Source: an uncultured Oscillospiraceae bacterium
Lineage (GTDB): Bacteria > Bacillota > Clostridia > Oscillospirales > Oscillospiraceae
NCBI GenBank assembly: GCA_910578505.1
Contig: CAJTPV010000007.1
Span: 42,944-106,943 of the forward strand
Length of the DNA: 64,000 nucleotides
Direction of reading: 5' to 3'
A program made the position numbers and the translations under genes. Shown here in pieces: positions 1 through 9,546 of the stretch. Under the pieces are notes generated by a model that was not told the origin of the DNA, did not search any database, and worked only from the letters and a program-made list of their open reading frames with translations. The stretch's first letter is position 1. Each line of letters opens with the position of its first letter.

Positions 1-425
1 AGCCCATTATGGAGCGCATCAAGCAGTACCACGACTTCAACACCGTGGGCGCGCCTTCCCCGCTGATGGAGGCGGCCATTGTGGGGCTGGATATGCCGGA
101 CAGCTACTATGAGGAGTTCGGGGCCCACTACGCCCACATGAAAAAGCTGTTTACCGACGGGCTGAAGAACATCGGCATCCCGTTTACCGATCCCCAGGGG
201 GCCTATTTCGTGCTGGCCAACATTGGGCCGTACCTGAAGAAGGGGCAGAGCGACGTGGCGTTCTGCGAGGAGATGGCCCGCAAGGTGGGGGTGGCCTGCG
301 TGCCGGGGACGTCCTTCTTTATGGAGGACGTGCACGACATCGTCCGGGTCCACTTCGCCAAGAAGGACGAGACGCTGTATGACGCCCTGGAGCGGCTGTC
401 CCATATCAAGGAAAAAATGGCGTGA
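1..425 (+). CDS. PLP-dependent class I/II aminotransferase, C-terminal part
   Basis: The reading frame is already open at the window edge, so the N-terminal part with the PLP lysine lies outside. The visible ~140 residues have the small-domain layout of fold-type I aminotransferases: a GAPSP segment, then DPQGAYFVLANI (the strand that precedes the substrate-binding loop), VACVPGTSF and a final VRVHFAKKDETL, where the Arg matches the conserved carboxylate-binding arginine of the family. The closest named groups are the MetC/kynurenine-oxoglutarate/aspartate-like aminotransferases. The amino donor cannot be decided from this fragment. A hairpin terminator follows directly, so it ends its transcription unit. 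Confidence 0.85.
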   Translation, partial: PIMERIKQYHDFNTVGAPSPLMEAAIVGLDMPDSYYEEFGAHYAHMKKLFTDGLKNIGIPFTDPQGAYFVLANIGPYLKKGQSDVAFCEEMARKVGVACVPGTSFFMEDVHDIVRVHFAKKDETLYDALERLSHIKEKMA

Positions 426-429
426 CAAG

Positions 430-466
430 AAAGCCTGTCCGGCGGATTGCCGGGCAGGCTTTTCTA
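430..466 (+). terminator. Rho-independent terminator after the aminotransferase
   Basis: An AAGCCTG..CCGGC stem pairs with GCCGG..CAGGCTT around a GGATT loop and is followed by TTTTC. It separates the aminotransferase from the convergent XRE gene. Confidence 0.8.
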
Positions 467-485
467 CAATTGAGTCAATTAAAAA

Positions 486-833
486 TCATTCGTCAAACTC
501 AAAATCTGCCTTATTAAAAAATTCTACATTATTCTGCACAAACTGCAAAAACAGTTTCTTCCGTTTAGGGTTCATATTCTCAAGCAAAGAATTCAGTTCC
601 TCACAAAGAGATACATCGACAACAGATAGATCATTTCTCAGTAAAGAATCAACGCTAACTTCCAAAGCATTTGCAATCGCTACAACTGTTTGCAAACTTG
701 GTATATCGGTCGCTCTCTCAATTTTACCAATGAAGTCCTCCGATACGCCAGCTTTATCAGCTAATATTGCAATTTTCCATCCTCGTTCGATACGCTTTTT
801 TCGTATGGCCGCACCCAGTAATGCATAATCCAA
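486..833 (-). CDS. XRE-family helix-turn-helix regulator
   Basis: A ~115-residue DNA-binding protein. Residues ~3-60 form an HTH_3/Cro-C1 domain (LGAAIRKKRIERGWKIAILADKAGV, then FIGKIERATDIPSLQTVVAIANAL). The acidic and aromatic C-terminal tail has no recognised domain. I chose the TTG start at 833 because a GGGAGGG ribosome site lies seven bases upstream. The longer frame from the ATG at 887 has no good ribosome site and would translate through this one. It is transcribed away from the orphan gene at 1043, and AT-rich DNA between them holds a promoter for that gene, so control of the neighbour or of itself is a reasonable inference. The ligand is unknown. Confidence 0.8.
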   Translation of the reverse strand: MDYALLGAAIRKKRIERGWKIAILADKAGVSEDFIGKIERATDIPSLQTVVAIANALEVSVDSLLRNDLSVVDVSLCEELNSLLENMNPKRKKLFLQFVQNNVEFFNKADFEFDE

Positions 834-915
834 ACATTTACCCTCCCCCCACAAGGTTGGCCAATTAAATATACAATGTTTTCTCACATTTTCAAAATAG
901 GTTTAAACATTAAAC

Positions 916-944
916 TTGACTATAACTATTTTTACGTGTATATT
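916..944 (+). promoter_or_regulatory. Sigma-A promoter of the orphan gene at 1043
   Basis: TTGACT, a 17-base spacer, TATATT, in an AT-rich stretch between divergent genes. The leader is ~95 bases. Confidence 0.7.
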
Positions 945-1042
945 TAATGATATGCCATAAGTCGGAAGGACATTAGCAAGGAATGTATGGGCGTTTCAGC
1001 CAGGAAACTTCCTGATAAAAAATAGACAGGAGGCAGTCTAAA

Positions 1043-1900
1043 ATGTGTGATTACGAAAAAATGTCGGATTTGGAAGGTGAACTTGGACCAATCGTAGGAA
1101 AAGAATGGATATGCCCTGGCATCTATCTTCTATCTGCCAGGAACGATGATGAACTACTGTCCAGAGACTATTACGCTGTTATGGAAAAGTCCATCATACC
1201 ACCGGAAGCGAGAGCCTATGGCCGCAAACGATCCAGCCTGTGGCTGTTCCCGATGACTGACGGCAGCGCGGAATACAAGATCATTCAATATGAAGTCGCC
1301 AAGTACCGCGCCCGGAACAATTTACCACTGGAGGAGCCGCTGCGGGCCACGGCCTTTTTTGCGGCACAGTCCTTCCCGGAGTATTTTGGCGCATTTCCGG
1401 TTCCGCTCCACACATCCAGGGGCTGTACCATCCGCCATTGGGTTCTGGACAACGGAATCTATTGGTTGGAAACCGATCGGTGCGAGGAGGTCCTGGCGGT
1501 CTGCTATCCAGTGTGGTCCACCGAGCTGTCCGATTTGGAGATGGAATTGGGGGAGCAGACGAAGTATGACAGTCGCCGCGATATAGAGGAAACACTGGGT
1601 TACATATTTTTCCCCGCAGAGGTTAGCTGTATTCCGCTCCGTGAGCTGCTGCGGGCGCGGCCGGAGTGGGCAGGTACAGTGATCGACAAACCGGCGCTGA
1701 TGAACGCAATATGGAAGGCTGCCCCTGCGTATGCCACGCTGATGAACTGCCAGGAGCAGTCCGGTAAAAATGATTTGTTTTTCTCCCTGCTGGCGGAGGC
1801 CGGTGTTGATGCAGCGCCCAATATTTCAGCGGCCAATATGATCTGGCTTTTCCCAGGCGCCGGAGACAATTTTCTGCTGTTTCGCGGAGCAAATGTATAA
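1043..1900 (+). CDS. Hypothetical protein, 285 residues
   Basis: I do not recognise this family. It is a soluble, acidic protein without signal peptide or membrane segment. It contains an aromatic-rich centre (FFAAQSFPEYFGAFPVP) and a segment resembling sugar or nucleotide-binding folds only weakly. The start is set by AGGAGG nine bases upstream of ATG. It has its own promoter and a terminator, so it is a single-gene unit, and it lies opposite an XRE regulator. Codon use is less GC-biased than in neighbours such as gltX, which hints at later acquisition. No catalytic motif can be pointed out. It could be a cargo or effector controlled by the adjacent XRE protein, but that is context only. Confidence 0.75.
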   Translation: MCDYEKMSDLEGELGPIVGKEWICPGIYLLSARNDDELLSRDYYAVMEKSIIPPEARAYGRKRSSLWLFPMTDGSAEYKIIQYEVAKYRARNNLPLEEPLRATAFFAAQSFPEYFGAFPVPLHTSRGCTIRHWVLDNGIYWLETDRCEEVLAVCYPVWSTELSDLEMELGEQTKYDSRRDIEETLGYIFFPAEVSCIPLRELLRARPEWAGTVIDKPALMNAIWKAAPAYATLMNCQEQSGKNDLFFSLLAEAGVDAAPNISAANMIWLFPGAGDNFLLFRGANV

Positions 1901-1914
1901 AACAACTTGTCAAA

Positions 1915-1947
1915 AAAGAGAGGCCCGGATCATCCCGGACCTCTTTT
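1915..1947 (+). terminator. Rho-independent terminator
   Basis: AGAGGCCCGG..CCGGACCTCT hairpin with one mismatch, followed by TTTTTCTTCC. Confidence 0.75.
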
Positions 1948-2018
1948 TCTTCCTATAATATGCAATTCGGCGGCAAATTATGCGCAGCATACCGGCATAG
2001 GGCCGGGGGCCAGGCGGC

Positions 2019-2642
2019 CTACATAAACAGCCCCATCACCACCGGGGTCACATAGCACTCCATCACCGCCGCCAGCACGGTCAGGGGCAGCACCACCAGC
2101 AGCATCACCCGCAGCAGGTCGCTGAGCAGCTCCACCATGGGGATCCGCCGGTCGCTGCCGGTCACCAGGCGGCACATATTCCGGCACAGGCACACGCCGC
2201 AGGAGATGGACAGCACCAGCGCCGGCAGCTCAAAGATGCCGTGGGGCAGGATGCCGGCCAGATAGGCCGCCAGAGAGAGGTCGTTGGCCAGATAGATCAC
2301 GGCCATCATCCCCAGCAGGGAACCGTTGGCCAGCAGGCTGAACAGGGGCAGGAACAGGAACGGGATAAAGCCATAGAGCGCGGAGAACAGCATGGCCATC
2401 CAGTTGTTGGTCAGCATGGCGAAAACAGACAGGTTGCCTGCCTCGTCAATGACGCCGGCCTCCTGGATCTGCCGCATAAAGCCGTTCATGATGTCCTCCA
2501 CCACCTCCGGCTCCATAGCCGTCAGCGCGACGCCCAGCACGGCCGCAGCGGCCATGCCCAGGGCGCAGCGCCGCGCTGTGCGGCGGAAGTCCGTGCGCAG
2601 AAAGTCCCGCAGCAGGTCAAGCTGCTCTGTCAGCCAGCTCAT
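2019..2642 (-). CDS. SpoIIM-family (stage II sporulation protein M-like) membrane protein
   Basis: A 207-residue polytopic membrane protein with four to five hydrophobic segments (about residues 26-44, 78-105, 108-126, 130-150, 178-205). The motif ILPHGIFELPALVLS is the hallmark of the SpoIIM/DUF95 family. SpoIIM itself works with SpoIID and SpoIIP in peptidoglycan remodelling during engulfment. Many family members are not sporulation-specific, and no spoIID or spoIIP is nearby, so the exact role is open. The ATG overlaps the gltX stop in ATGA, so it is translated by coupling behind gltX. That is an odd partner for a sporulation gene. The longer frame reaching into gltX is only an extension. 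Confidence 0.82.
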   Translation of the reverse strand: MSWLTEQLDLLRDFLRTDFRRTARRCALGMAAAAVLGVALTAMEPEVVEDIMNGFMRQIQEAGVIDEAGNLSVFAMLTNNWMAMLFSALYGFIPFLFLPLFSLLANGSLLGMMAVIYLANDLSLAAYLAGILPHGIFELPALVLSISCGVCLCRNMCRLVTGSDRRIPMVELLSDLLRVMLLVVLPLTVLAAVMECYVTPVVMGLFM

Positions 2643-4123
2643 ACCGTCAGCTTCTCCAGGCCCAGCCGCAGCCGGCGCAGGGTCTCCTCCCGGCCCAGGA
2701 TGCGGCAGATCTCTACCGCGCCGCCGGGCGTCACCGTCCGCCCCGCCGCCGCGATGCGCACCGGCCACATGAGGGTGGCGTTTTTCACCGCCAGCTGCTC
2801 CGCCAGGGCGATGAGGCAGTCGTGGATGCTGTCCTGGTCCCAGGCCGGCAGGGCCTCCAGGGCGGGGATGGCCGCCTCCAGCATGGCCCTGGAGACCTCG
2901 CTGTTGGTCTTGGACTTCTTGTTGGTAAACAGCTCCAGGCCGTATTCCGGCAGGGCGTCGAAGAAGTCCACCTTCTCCGGGATCTCCGTCAGCTTTTCGC
3001 ACCGGGCCTGCAGCAGCCCGGCAATGGCTCTGGTGTCCAGGTCGGGGTTGGTCGCCGTCTTGCGGATATAGGGCTCCGCCGCGGCGTGGAACGCCTCCGG
3101 CGTCATGGCGCGGAGGTAGAGGGCGTTGAAGTGGGTCAGCTTTTCAATGTCAAAAATGGCGGGGGATTTGGAGATGCCGCCGGTGTCAAAGACCTCCGCC
3201 AGCTCCTGCAGGGAGAAGACCTCCTGCTCCGCCCGCTCTCCCCTGGGGCTCCAGCCCAGCAGGGCCACATAGTTGAGGATGGCCTCGGTCAGATAGCCCT
3301 GGGCCTTCAGGTCCTCATAGGAGGGGTCGCCGCGGCGCTTGCTCATCTTGTTGTGCTGGTCCCGCATGACCGGGGAGCAGTGGACATAGGTGGGCACGTC
3401 CCAGCCGAAGGACTGGTAGAGCAGGTCATATTTCGGCGCGGAGCTGAGGTACTCGCTGCCCCGGACCACATGGGTGATGCCCATGAGGTGGTCGTCGATG
3501 ACGTTGGCGAAGTTGTAGGTGGGCAGGCCGTCGGACTTCAGCAGGATCTGGTCGTCCAGCGTGCTGTTCTCTACGGTGATGTCGCCGAAGATGGCGTCAT
3601 GGAAGGTGGTGGAGCCCTCCAGAGGGATCTTCTGGCGGATGACGTAGGGCGTACCGGCGTCCAGCCTGGCCTGCACCTCTTCGGCGGAGAGACTGCGGCA
3701 GGGGTCCTCCCGGCGCTGGAAGTCCTCCTCCTGGGATTCGGCCTTTTCACAGAAGCAGTAGTAGGCGCAGCCCTTTTCCACCAGCGCCTGGGCGTATTTG
3801 CCGTAGGTGTCCCGGCGCTGGGACTGGATATAGGGGGCCACGGGGCCGCCGACGTCGGGCCCCTCGTCGTGGGTGAGGCCGCACTCGGCCATGGTGCGGT
3901 AGATGACGTCCGTGGCGCCCTCCACCAGGCGGCCCTGGTCGGTGTCCTCAATGCGCAGGATAAACGTGCCGCCCTGGTTCCGGGCGATGAGCCAGGTATA
4001 GAGGGCTGTGCGGAGGTTCCCCACGTGCATATAGCCGGTGGGGGAGGGGGCGAAGCGGGTGCGGACCTTGCCGCGGGGGATCTTGGCCTCCATGTCCGCG
4101 AAATAGGATGGATCCATTGGCAT
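2639..4123 (-). CDS. gltX: Glutamyl-tRNA synthetase
   Basis: Charges tRNA-Glu in the cytoplasm (and, in lineages with GatCAB, tRNA-Gln as a precursor). It is 494 residues, normal for the bacterial enzyme. Class I signatures are clear: RFAPSPTGYMHVGN (HIGH motif) near the N-terminus, LRIEDTDQ, and NKMSKRRGD (KMSKR loop) in the middle. They are followed by the anticodon-binding helical C-terminal domain. The start MPMDPSYF is chosen because GGAGGAA sits eight bases upstream. The frame is open further but has no ribosome site there. Its own promoter lies just upstream, back to back with the promoter of the Sel1 gene. It is coupled to the SpoIIM-like gene downstream. Confidence 0.97.
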   Translation of the reverse strand: MPMDPSYFADMEAKIPRGKVRTRFAPSPTGYMHVGNLRTALYTWLIARNQGGTFILRIEDTDQGRLVEGATDVIYRTMAECGLTHDEGPDVGGPVAPYIQSQRRDTYGKYAQALVEKGCAYYCFCEKAESQEEDFQRREDPCRSLSAEEVQARLDAGTPYVIRQKIPLEGSTTFHDAIFGDITVENSTLDDQILLKSDGLPTYNFANVIDDHLMGITHVVRGSEYLSSAPKYDLLYQSFGWDVPTYVHCSPVMRDQHNKMSKRRGDPSYEDLKAQGYLTEAILNYVALLGWSPRGERAEQEVFSLQELAEVFDTGGISKSPAIFDIEKLTHFNALYLRAMTPEAFHAAAEPYIRKTATNPDLDTRAIAGLLQARCEKLTEIPEKVDFFDALPEYGLELFTNKKSKTNSEVSRAMLEAAIPALEALPAWDQDSIHDCLIALAEQLAVKNATLMWPVRIAAAGRTVTPGGAVEICRILGREETLRRLRLGLEKLTV

Positions 4124-4175
4124 ATTGCAGTTCCTCCAAAAGCAGAAATAATGATTCCGTTCGATTGCTTCGCCT

Positions 4176-4204
4176 ATTGTACTATACTTTTCCATTTTCC
4201 GCAA
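4176..4204 (-). promoter_or_regulatory. Sigma-A promoter of gltX
   Basis: On the minus strand: TTGCGG, 17 bases, TACAAT, about 50 bases before the gltX start. Confidence 0.6.
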
Positions 4205-4224
4205 CCGGAAGTTGGCCGCAGGAT

Positions 4225-4253
4225 TTGACAATTCTCCCCGGTTTGGATATAAT
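4225..4253 (+). promoter_or_regulatory. Consensus sigma-A promoter of the Sel1 gene
   Basis: Perfect TTGACA, 17 bases, TATAAT. It starts ~20 bases from the -35 of the divergent gltX promoter. Confidence 0.85.
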
Positions 4254-4292
4254 ATCCCTGTATGATTCCGAGCCAAGAGGTGAACAGAGCAA

Positions 4293-4958
4293 ATGATACT
4301 GAAGGAATACGTCTCACAGAAGCTGCCGTTCCTGCAGATGTCCGGAAAGCATGTGCGGCCCCAGGGCAGGCGGGAGCGCCAGGAGACCCTGGGCGGGCCG
4401 GACCCCATGTCCCCCCCGGAGGAGACGCTGGAAACGCCGGCGGTTGAACCGGAAGCGGCCCAGCCGGACGTTCCGGAGCCCCCCGCGCCGGACCAGCCCG
4501 CGGGGCAGGCCGACTTCGAGGCCGGTATGCAGGCGTGCAGGGAGCGGGACTACGCCGGGGCCATGGAGGCGCTGCTGCGGGCCGCGGAGGCGGGACACCG
4601 GGAGGCCCAGTTCCTCTGCGGCCAGCTCTACCAGCGGGGCCTGACGGCGGAGGCGGACGAGAAGCGGGCGCTGGCTTGGTATAAGCGGTCCGCCAAGCTG
4701 GGCTTTCTGCCGGCCCAGATGGCCTGCGCCGCTATGTATGAGGGCGGAAACGGCACGGCAATGAATATGAAGCGGGCGCTGTACTGGTATGAGCAGGCGG
4801 CCAAGCAGGGCTCCGTCCCGGCCCAGCTGAAGTGCGGGCGCATGTACTACTGCGGGCGGGCGGAGAACCGCAATCCGAAAAAGGCGCGGATCTGGCTGGA
4901 GGCCGCCGCCGGGGCAGGCAATGAGGACGCGCAAAAGCTGCTCAGCGAGTATTTCTGA
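4293..4958 (+). CDS. Sel1-like repeat protein
   Basis: A 221-residue soluble protein. Residues ~1-75 are a basic start followed by a Pro/Glu-rich linker. Residues ~75-221 hold about four Sel1/TPR-like repeats, each with the pattern A..WY..AA..G...AQ (ALAWYKRSAKLGFLPAQMACAAMYEGG, ALYWYEQAAKQGSVPAQLKCGRMYYCG and so on). Such repeats form a superhelical protein-protein interaction surface. No enzyme motif is present. A ribosome site AGAGGTGA precedes the ATG. It is a single-gene unit with a perfect promoter and a strong terminator. The partner cannot be guessed from its neighbours. Confidence 0.85.
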   Translation: MILKEYVSQKLPFLQMSGKHVRPQGRRERQETLGGPDPMSPPEETLETPAVEPEAAQPDVPEPPAPDQPAGQADFEAGMQACRERDYAGAMEALLRAAEAGHREAQFLCGQLYQRGLTAEADEKRALAWYKRSAKLGFLPAQMACAAMYEGGNGTAMNMKRALYWYEQAAKQGSVPAQLKCGRMYYCGRAENRNPKKARIWLEAAAGAGNEDAQKLLSEYF

Positions 4959-4989
4959 GCCTGCAAAAGGACGCTGGGGCGTTCGGCAT

Positions 4990-5034
4990 AACTGGTCCGG
5001 AGCGGCATTTAAGCGCCGCCGGACCAGTTTTTTG
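4990..5034 (+). terminator. Rho-independent terminator
   Basis: AACTGGTCCGG..GGC pairs with GCCGCCGGACCAGTT and is followed by TTTTTGTTGTTT. Confidence 0.9.
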
Positions 5035-5121
5035 TTGTTTCCGGCGGCTGGGGAGGTTGTACCCGTCCATGCGGAAATTTTTCTTCCTGAGCGGATACAG
5101 CCCCGGCCCGCGAATTTTTAC

Positions 5122-5151
5122 TTGACAGAAGGGCATGAAAGCGAGTATTAT
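5122..5151 (+). promoter_or_regulatory. Sigma-A promoter of rny
   Basis: TTGACA, 18 bases, TATTAT. It leaves a leader of ~130 bases that contains no clear known riboswitch. Confidence 0.7.
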
Positions 5152-5285
5152 GAGGGTGGATTTTTGTCGGCGGGTAAAAAGGGGTATCCGCTGATTATTT
5201 CCGCGCCTGGCGTCGCGTCACCGCCGGGCTTGCGCAAACCCCCATACCATAAAAAAGAGGAAAAGCATAGGAGGAAAACTGACAC

Positions 5286-6848
<1,563 letters not shown>

Positions 6849-6894
6849 GGCGTCGTCATCCGGCGGGAGGGCCGGTGACGCAGCCTTCCCGCTC

Positions 6895-6933
6895 AAGCTG
6901 TCAAAAAAGTCGCCCCGGCTTTTTTGGCAGCTT
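6895..6933 (+). terminator. Inverted repeat between rny and the TM2 gene
   Basis: AAGCTGTCAAAAAAG and CTTTTTTGGCAGCTT form 15-base arms with one G-T pair and a 9-base loop. The U-run lies inside the stem, so it works as a terminator on either strand or as an RNA-stabilising stem. Confidence 0.6.
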
Positions 6934-6961
6934 GCCATTTTACGAGGAGAGGTGAGAGAAC

Positions 6962-7348
6962 ATGCGGTGTCCCAACTGCGGCCAGGAATTTACCAGCGCC
7001 TTCTGTCCCAACTGCGGGACGGCCTCCCGGCCCCAGCGGTTCTGCCCCCAGTGCGGCAGCCGGGCGGAGGGGCATTACTGCTCCTTCTGCGGTACGCGGA
7101 TCCCGGCTGCGGGGGAATATCCCTTTGCGGAGCAGGGCGCGAAAAAGAAGTGGGTGGCCTTCTTCCTGTGCCTGTTTTTAGGGGGCCTGGGCATGCACCG
7201 CTTCTATGTGGGGAAAATCGGGACGGGGATCGTCTGGCTGGCGCTCTTTGTGTTTGCGCCGGGGCTGGGCATCCTGGCGGCGCTGGTGGACCTGATCCTG
7301 ATTGTCACGGGAAAATTCCGGGATAAGCAGGGCTGGTATCTGCGCTGA
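6962..7348 (+). CDS. Zinc-ribbon and TM2 domain membrane protein
   Basis: 128 residues. The N-terminal half holds four CxxC pairs in two double zinc ribbons (CPNCG, CPNCG, CPQCG, CSFCG). The C-terminal half is a TM2 domain: KKWVAFFLCLFLGGLGMHRFYVGK, then a second hydrophobic hairpin and LVDLILIVTGKF. The G-x-x-G-x-H-R-F-Y-x-G-K pattern is diagnostic of TM2. The family is common in Firmicutes and its function is not established. A membrane sensor or scaffold is a guess. The ribosome site GAGAGGTGAGA supports this start. Confidence 0.88.
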   Translation: MRCPNCGQEFTSAFCPNCGTASRPQRFCPQCGSRAEGHYCSFCGTRIPAAGEYPFAEQGAKKKWVAFFLCLFLGGLGMHRFYVGKIGTGIVWLALFVFAPGLGILAALVDLILIVTGKFRDKQGWYLR

Positions 7349-7376
7349 TGGTTGGAGCATGCGGAAACGATCCCCC

Positions 7377-7405
7377 TTGGCAGCCGTCTTGCCTCGTGGT
7401 ATAAT
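7377..7405 (+). promoter_or_regulatory. Sigma-A promoter of the small gene at 7436
   Basis: TTGGCA, 17 bases, TATAAT. It gives a leader of ~25 bases. Confidence 0.8.
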
Positions 7406-7435
7406 ATCTTATCCCGATAGATAGGAGAGGTGAAC

Positions 7436-7588
7436 ATGGGAACCGAAGCTGCACGGCAGGATACGCGAAAGGCAATGGCCTTTGACCTGTGCAACATCAT
7501 TGACGAAGACCCCGCGCAGGAGACATACACGAAAGAAGAGATCAAAAAATTGATTCGGGTGTACGTCGCCGCAGCAGACCAAAAGTAA
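7436..7588 (+). CDS. Small protein of 50 residues, paralogue of the one at 29807-29956
   Basis: Reads MGTEAARQDTRKAMAFDLCN, then an acidic middle, ETYTKEEIKKLIRVYVAAAD and a short end. Support for a real gene: a near-consensus promoter, AGGAGAGGTGA just before the ATG, a terminator shortly after, and a second copy 22 kb away with the same MGTE..R.DT.KA...DL......ETYT.EE pattern. It is highly charged and mostly helical, with no signal or membrane segment. Function is unknown. A small DNA- or protein-binding regulator is only a guess. Confidence 0.75.
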   Translation: MGTEAARQDTRKAMAFDLCNIIDEDPAQETYTKEEIKKLIRVYVAAADQK

Positions 7589-7626
7589 GGGGAATGTGCG
7601 TTTCGTATGAGCTGTATAGCATTGAG

Positions 7627-7669
7627 AAGGAAAACCACCGCTGTCATTTGATAGCGGTGGTTTTCCTTG
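7627..7669. terminator. Bidirectional terminator between the small gene and feoB
   Basis: AAGGAAAACCACCGCT and AGCGGTGGTTTTCCTT are perfect arms with a 10-base loop, A/T-rich at the base on both strands. It serves the plus-strand small gene and the minus-strand feoB. Confidence 0.9.
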
Positions 7670-7683
7670 CTTACAGCCTGTTT

Positions 7684-9546
7684 TTACAGCAGCACGCTGA
7701 TAAAATGGACCGCCATACACAGCGCGATCCCCACGGCGGTGGGCAGCGCCGCTGCCAGCGCCGTCCACTTCTTACTGCCGGTCTCCCGCCAGACGGTCAG
7801 GCAGGTGGCGCCGCAGGGGAAGTGGAAGAGGGTGAAGAGCAGGGCGCACACCGCCGTGACCGTGGTCCAGCCGTTGGCGGCCAGCAGGCCGTGGAGCTCC
7901 GCAAGGCTTCCGTAATCGGTCAGCGCGCCGGTGGAGAGGTAGCCCATGAGGATGCAGGGCACCACGATCTCGTTGGCCGGGAAGCCCAGCAGGAACGCCA
8001 GCAGGATGAAGCCGTCCAGCCCCATCAGTCCCCCCAGGGGCTGCAGGATAGCGGCCAGATGGGCCAGGATGCTCTCCCCGCCCACAGACAGGTTCGCCGC
8101 CGCCCAGATGACGATGCCCGCCGGAGCCGCCACCGCCACCGCCCGGCCCAGGACGAACAGCGTCCGGTCCAGGATGGAGCGCACCAGCACCTGCCCCACC
8201 TGGGGCATCCGGTAGGGAGGCAGCTCCAGGGAGAAGGAGGACGCCTCGCCCTTGAGCACCGTGGCGGACAGGAACCGGCTGGCCCACAGCGTCATGGCCA
8301 CCGCCAGCACGATGACGCCCATCAGCAGCCCCGCCGCGGCGGCGGAGCTCCACAGGCCGTCGCCGGTGACGAAGAACATGGAGATCAGGGCGATCAGCGT
8401 GGGCAGGCGGCCATTGCAGGGCATGAAGGCGTTGGTCAGAATGGCGATCAGCCGCTCCCGTGGGCTCTGGATGATCCGGCAGCCCATGACGCCGCAGGCG
8501 TTGCAGCCCAGGGCCATGCACATAGTCAGGCTCTGACGGCCATGGGCCCCGGACTTCTGGAAAAAGTGGTCCAGATTAAAGGCCACCCGAGGCAGATAGC
8601 CCGCGTCCTCCAGCAGGGTGAACAGGGGGAAGAAGATGGCCATCGGCGGCAGCATCACCGACACCACCCAGGCCACGGTGCGGTACATGCCGTCCACCAG
8701 CGCGCCCTCCACCCACCAGGGGGCTCCCGCCGCCTGCAGGACGCCCCGCAGCGGCTCCTGCCACCCCAGCAGCAGCCGGCTCAGCAGCTCCGACGGCACG
8801 TTGGCCCCCACCATCGTCAGCCACAGCACCAGCGCCAGCAGCAGAAGCATCACCGGGATGCCGGTGGCCTTGGAGGTCAGCAGCCGGTCCAGGGCCCGGT
8901 CACGGCGCTGGGACAGCTCGTGGTCCTTCACAGAGACCCTGGCGGCGATTTCGGAGGCCCGCGCGATGGTGGCCGCCGCGCGGCACTCCCAGCAGCCGGG
9001 GCAGTTGGCGCACGCCCGCTCCGGTCTGGGCGGCGGATTGTCCGCCGTGTCCTCCAGCAGCTGCCGCAGGGCGTCCAGCCCCTGGCCGCCCCGAGCGGCG
9101 GCGCCCGCCACCGGACAGCCCAGCTCCTTTTCCAGCGCCGCCAGGTCGATTGCGATGTGCTTTTTTGCCGCCTCGTCCAACAGATTCACGCAGACCACCA
9201 CCGGCCACGCGATCTCCATGATCTGCAGTACCAGCGCCAGGTTCCGCTCCAGACAGGTGGCGTCGGCCACCACCAGGGTCACGTCCGCCTGGCCGGACAG
9301 CAGGTAGTCCCGCGTGACCTCCTCCTCGGCGCTGCCGGGGTGGAGGGAGTAGGCCCCGGGCAGATCGACCAGGGTGTAGGTTTTTCCGTGATATGTATAG
9401 ACGCCTGTGGCGGTGGCTACGGTCTTGCCCGGCCAGTTGCCGGTGTGCTGGTGCAGGTTGGTCAGGGCGTTGAACACCGTGGATTTCCCGACGTTGGGAT
9501 TGCCTGCCAGGGCGATGGTGGGCCCCGGCCCGGGGGTTGCAGCCAT
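7684..9546 (-). CDS. feoB: Ferrous iron transport protein B
   Basis: Inner-membrane Fe(II) transporter with a cytosolic GTPase domain. It is 620 residues, at the short end for FeoB. G-protein motifs: GNPNVGKS (G1, residues ~15-22), DLPG (G3), NLLD (G4). The membrane part has paired Gate motifs, with LPPMAIFFPLFTLLEDAGYLPRVAF and MALGCNACGVMGCRI visible. Between the G domain and the membrane domain lies C179-x2-C182-x2-C185-x2-C188, an iron-sulfur-like cysteine spacing. Of two adjacent ATGs, the second (MAATPG) has the better distance from GGGAGGG. No feoA is next to it. It is divergent from the lysine operon. Confidence 0.95.
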   Translation of the reverse strand: MAATPGPGPTIALAGNPNVGKSTVFNALTNLHQHTGNWPGKTVATATGVYTYHGKTYTLVDLPGAYSLHPGSAEEEVTRDYLLSGQADVTLVVADATCLERNLALVLQIMEIAWPVVVCVNLLDEAAKKHIAIDLAALEKELGCPVAGAAARGGQGLDALRQLLEDTADNPPPRPERACANCPGCWECRAAATIARASEIAARVSVKDHELSQRRDRALDRLLTSKATGIPVMLLLLALVLWLTMVGANVPSELLSRLLLGWQEPLRGVLQAAGAPWWVEGALVDGMYRTVAWVVSVMLPPMAIFFPLFTLLEDAGYLPRVAFNLDHFFQKSGAHGRQSLTMCMALGCNACGVMGCRIIQSPRERLIAILTNAFMPCNGRLPTLIALISMFFVTGDGLWSSAAAAGLLMGVIVLAVAMTLWASRFLSATVLKGEASSFSLELPPYRMPQVGQVLVRSILDRTLFVLGRAVAVAAPAGIVIWAAANLSVGGESILAHLAAILQPLGGLMGLDGFILLAFLLGFPANEIVVPCILMGYLSTGALTDYGSLAELHGLLAANGWTTVTAVCALLFTLFHFPCGATCLTVWRETGSKKWTALAAALPTAVGIALCMAVHFISVLL

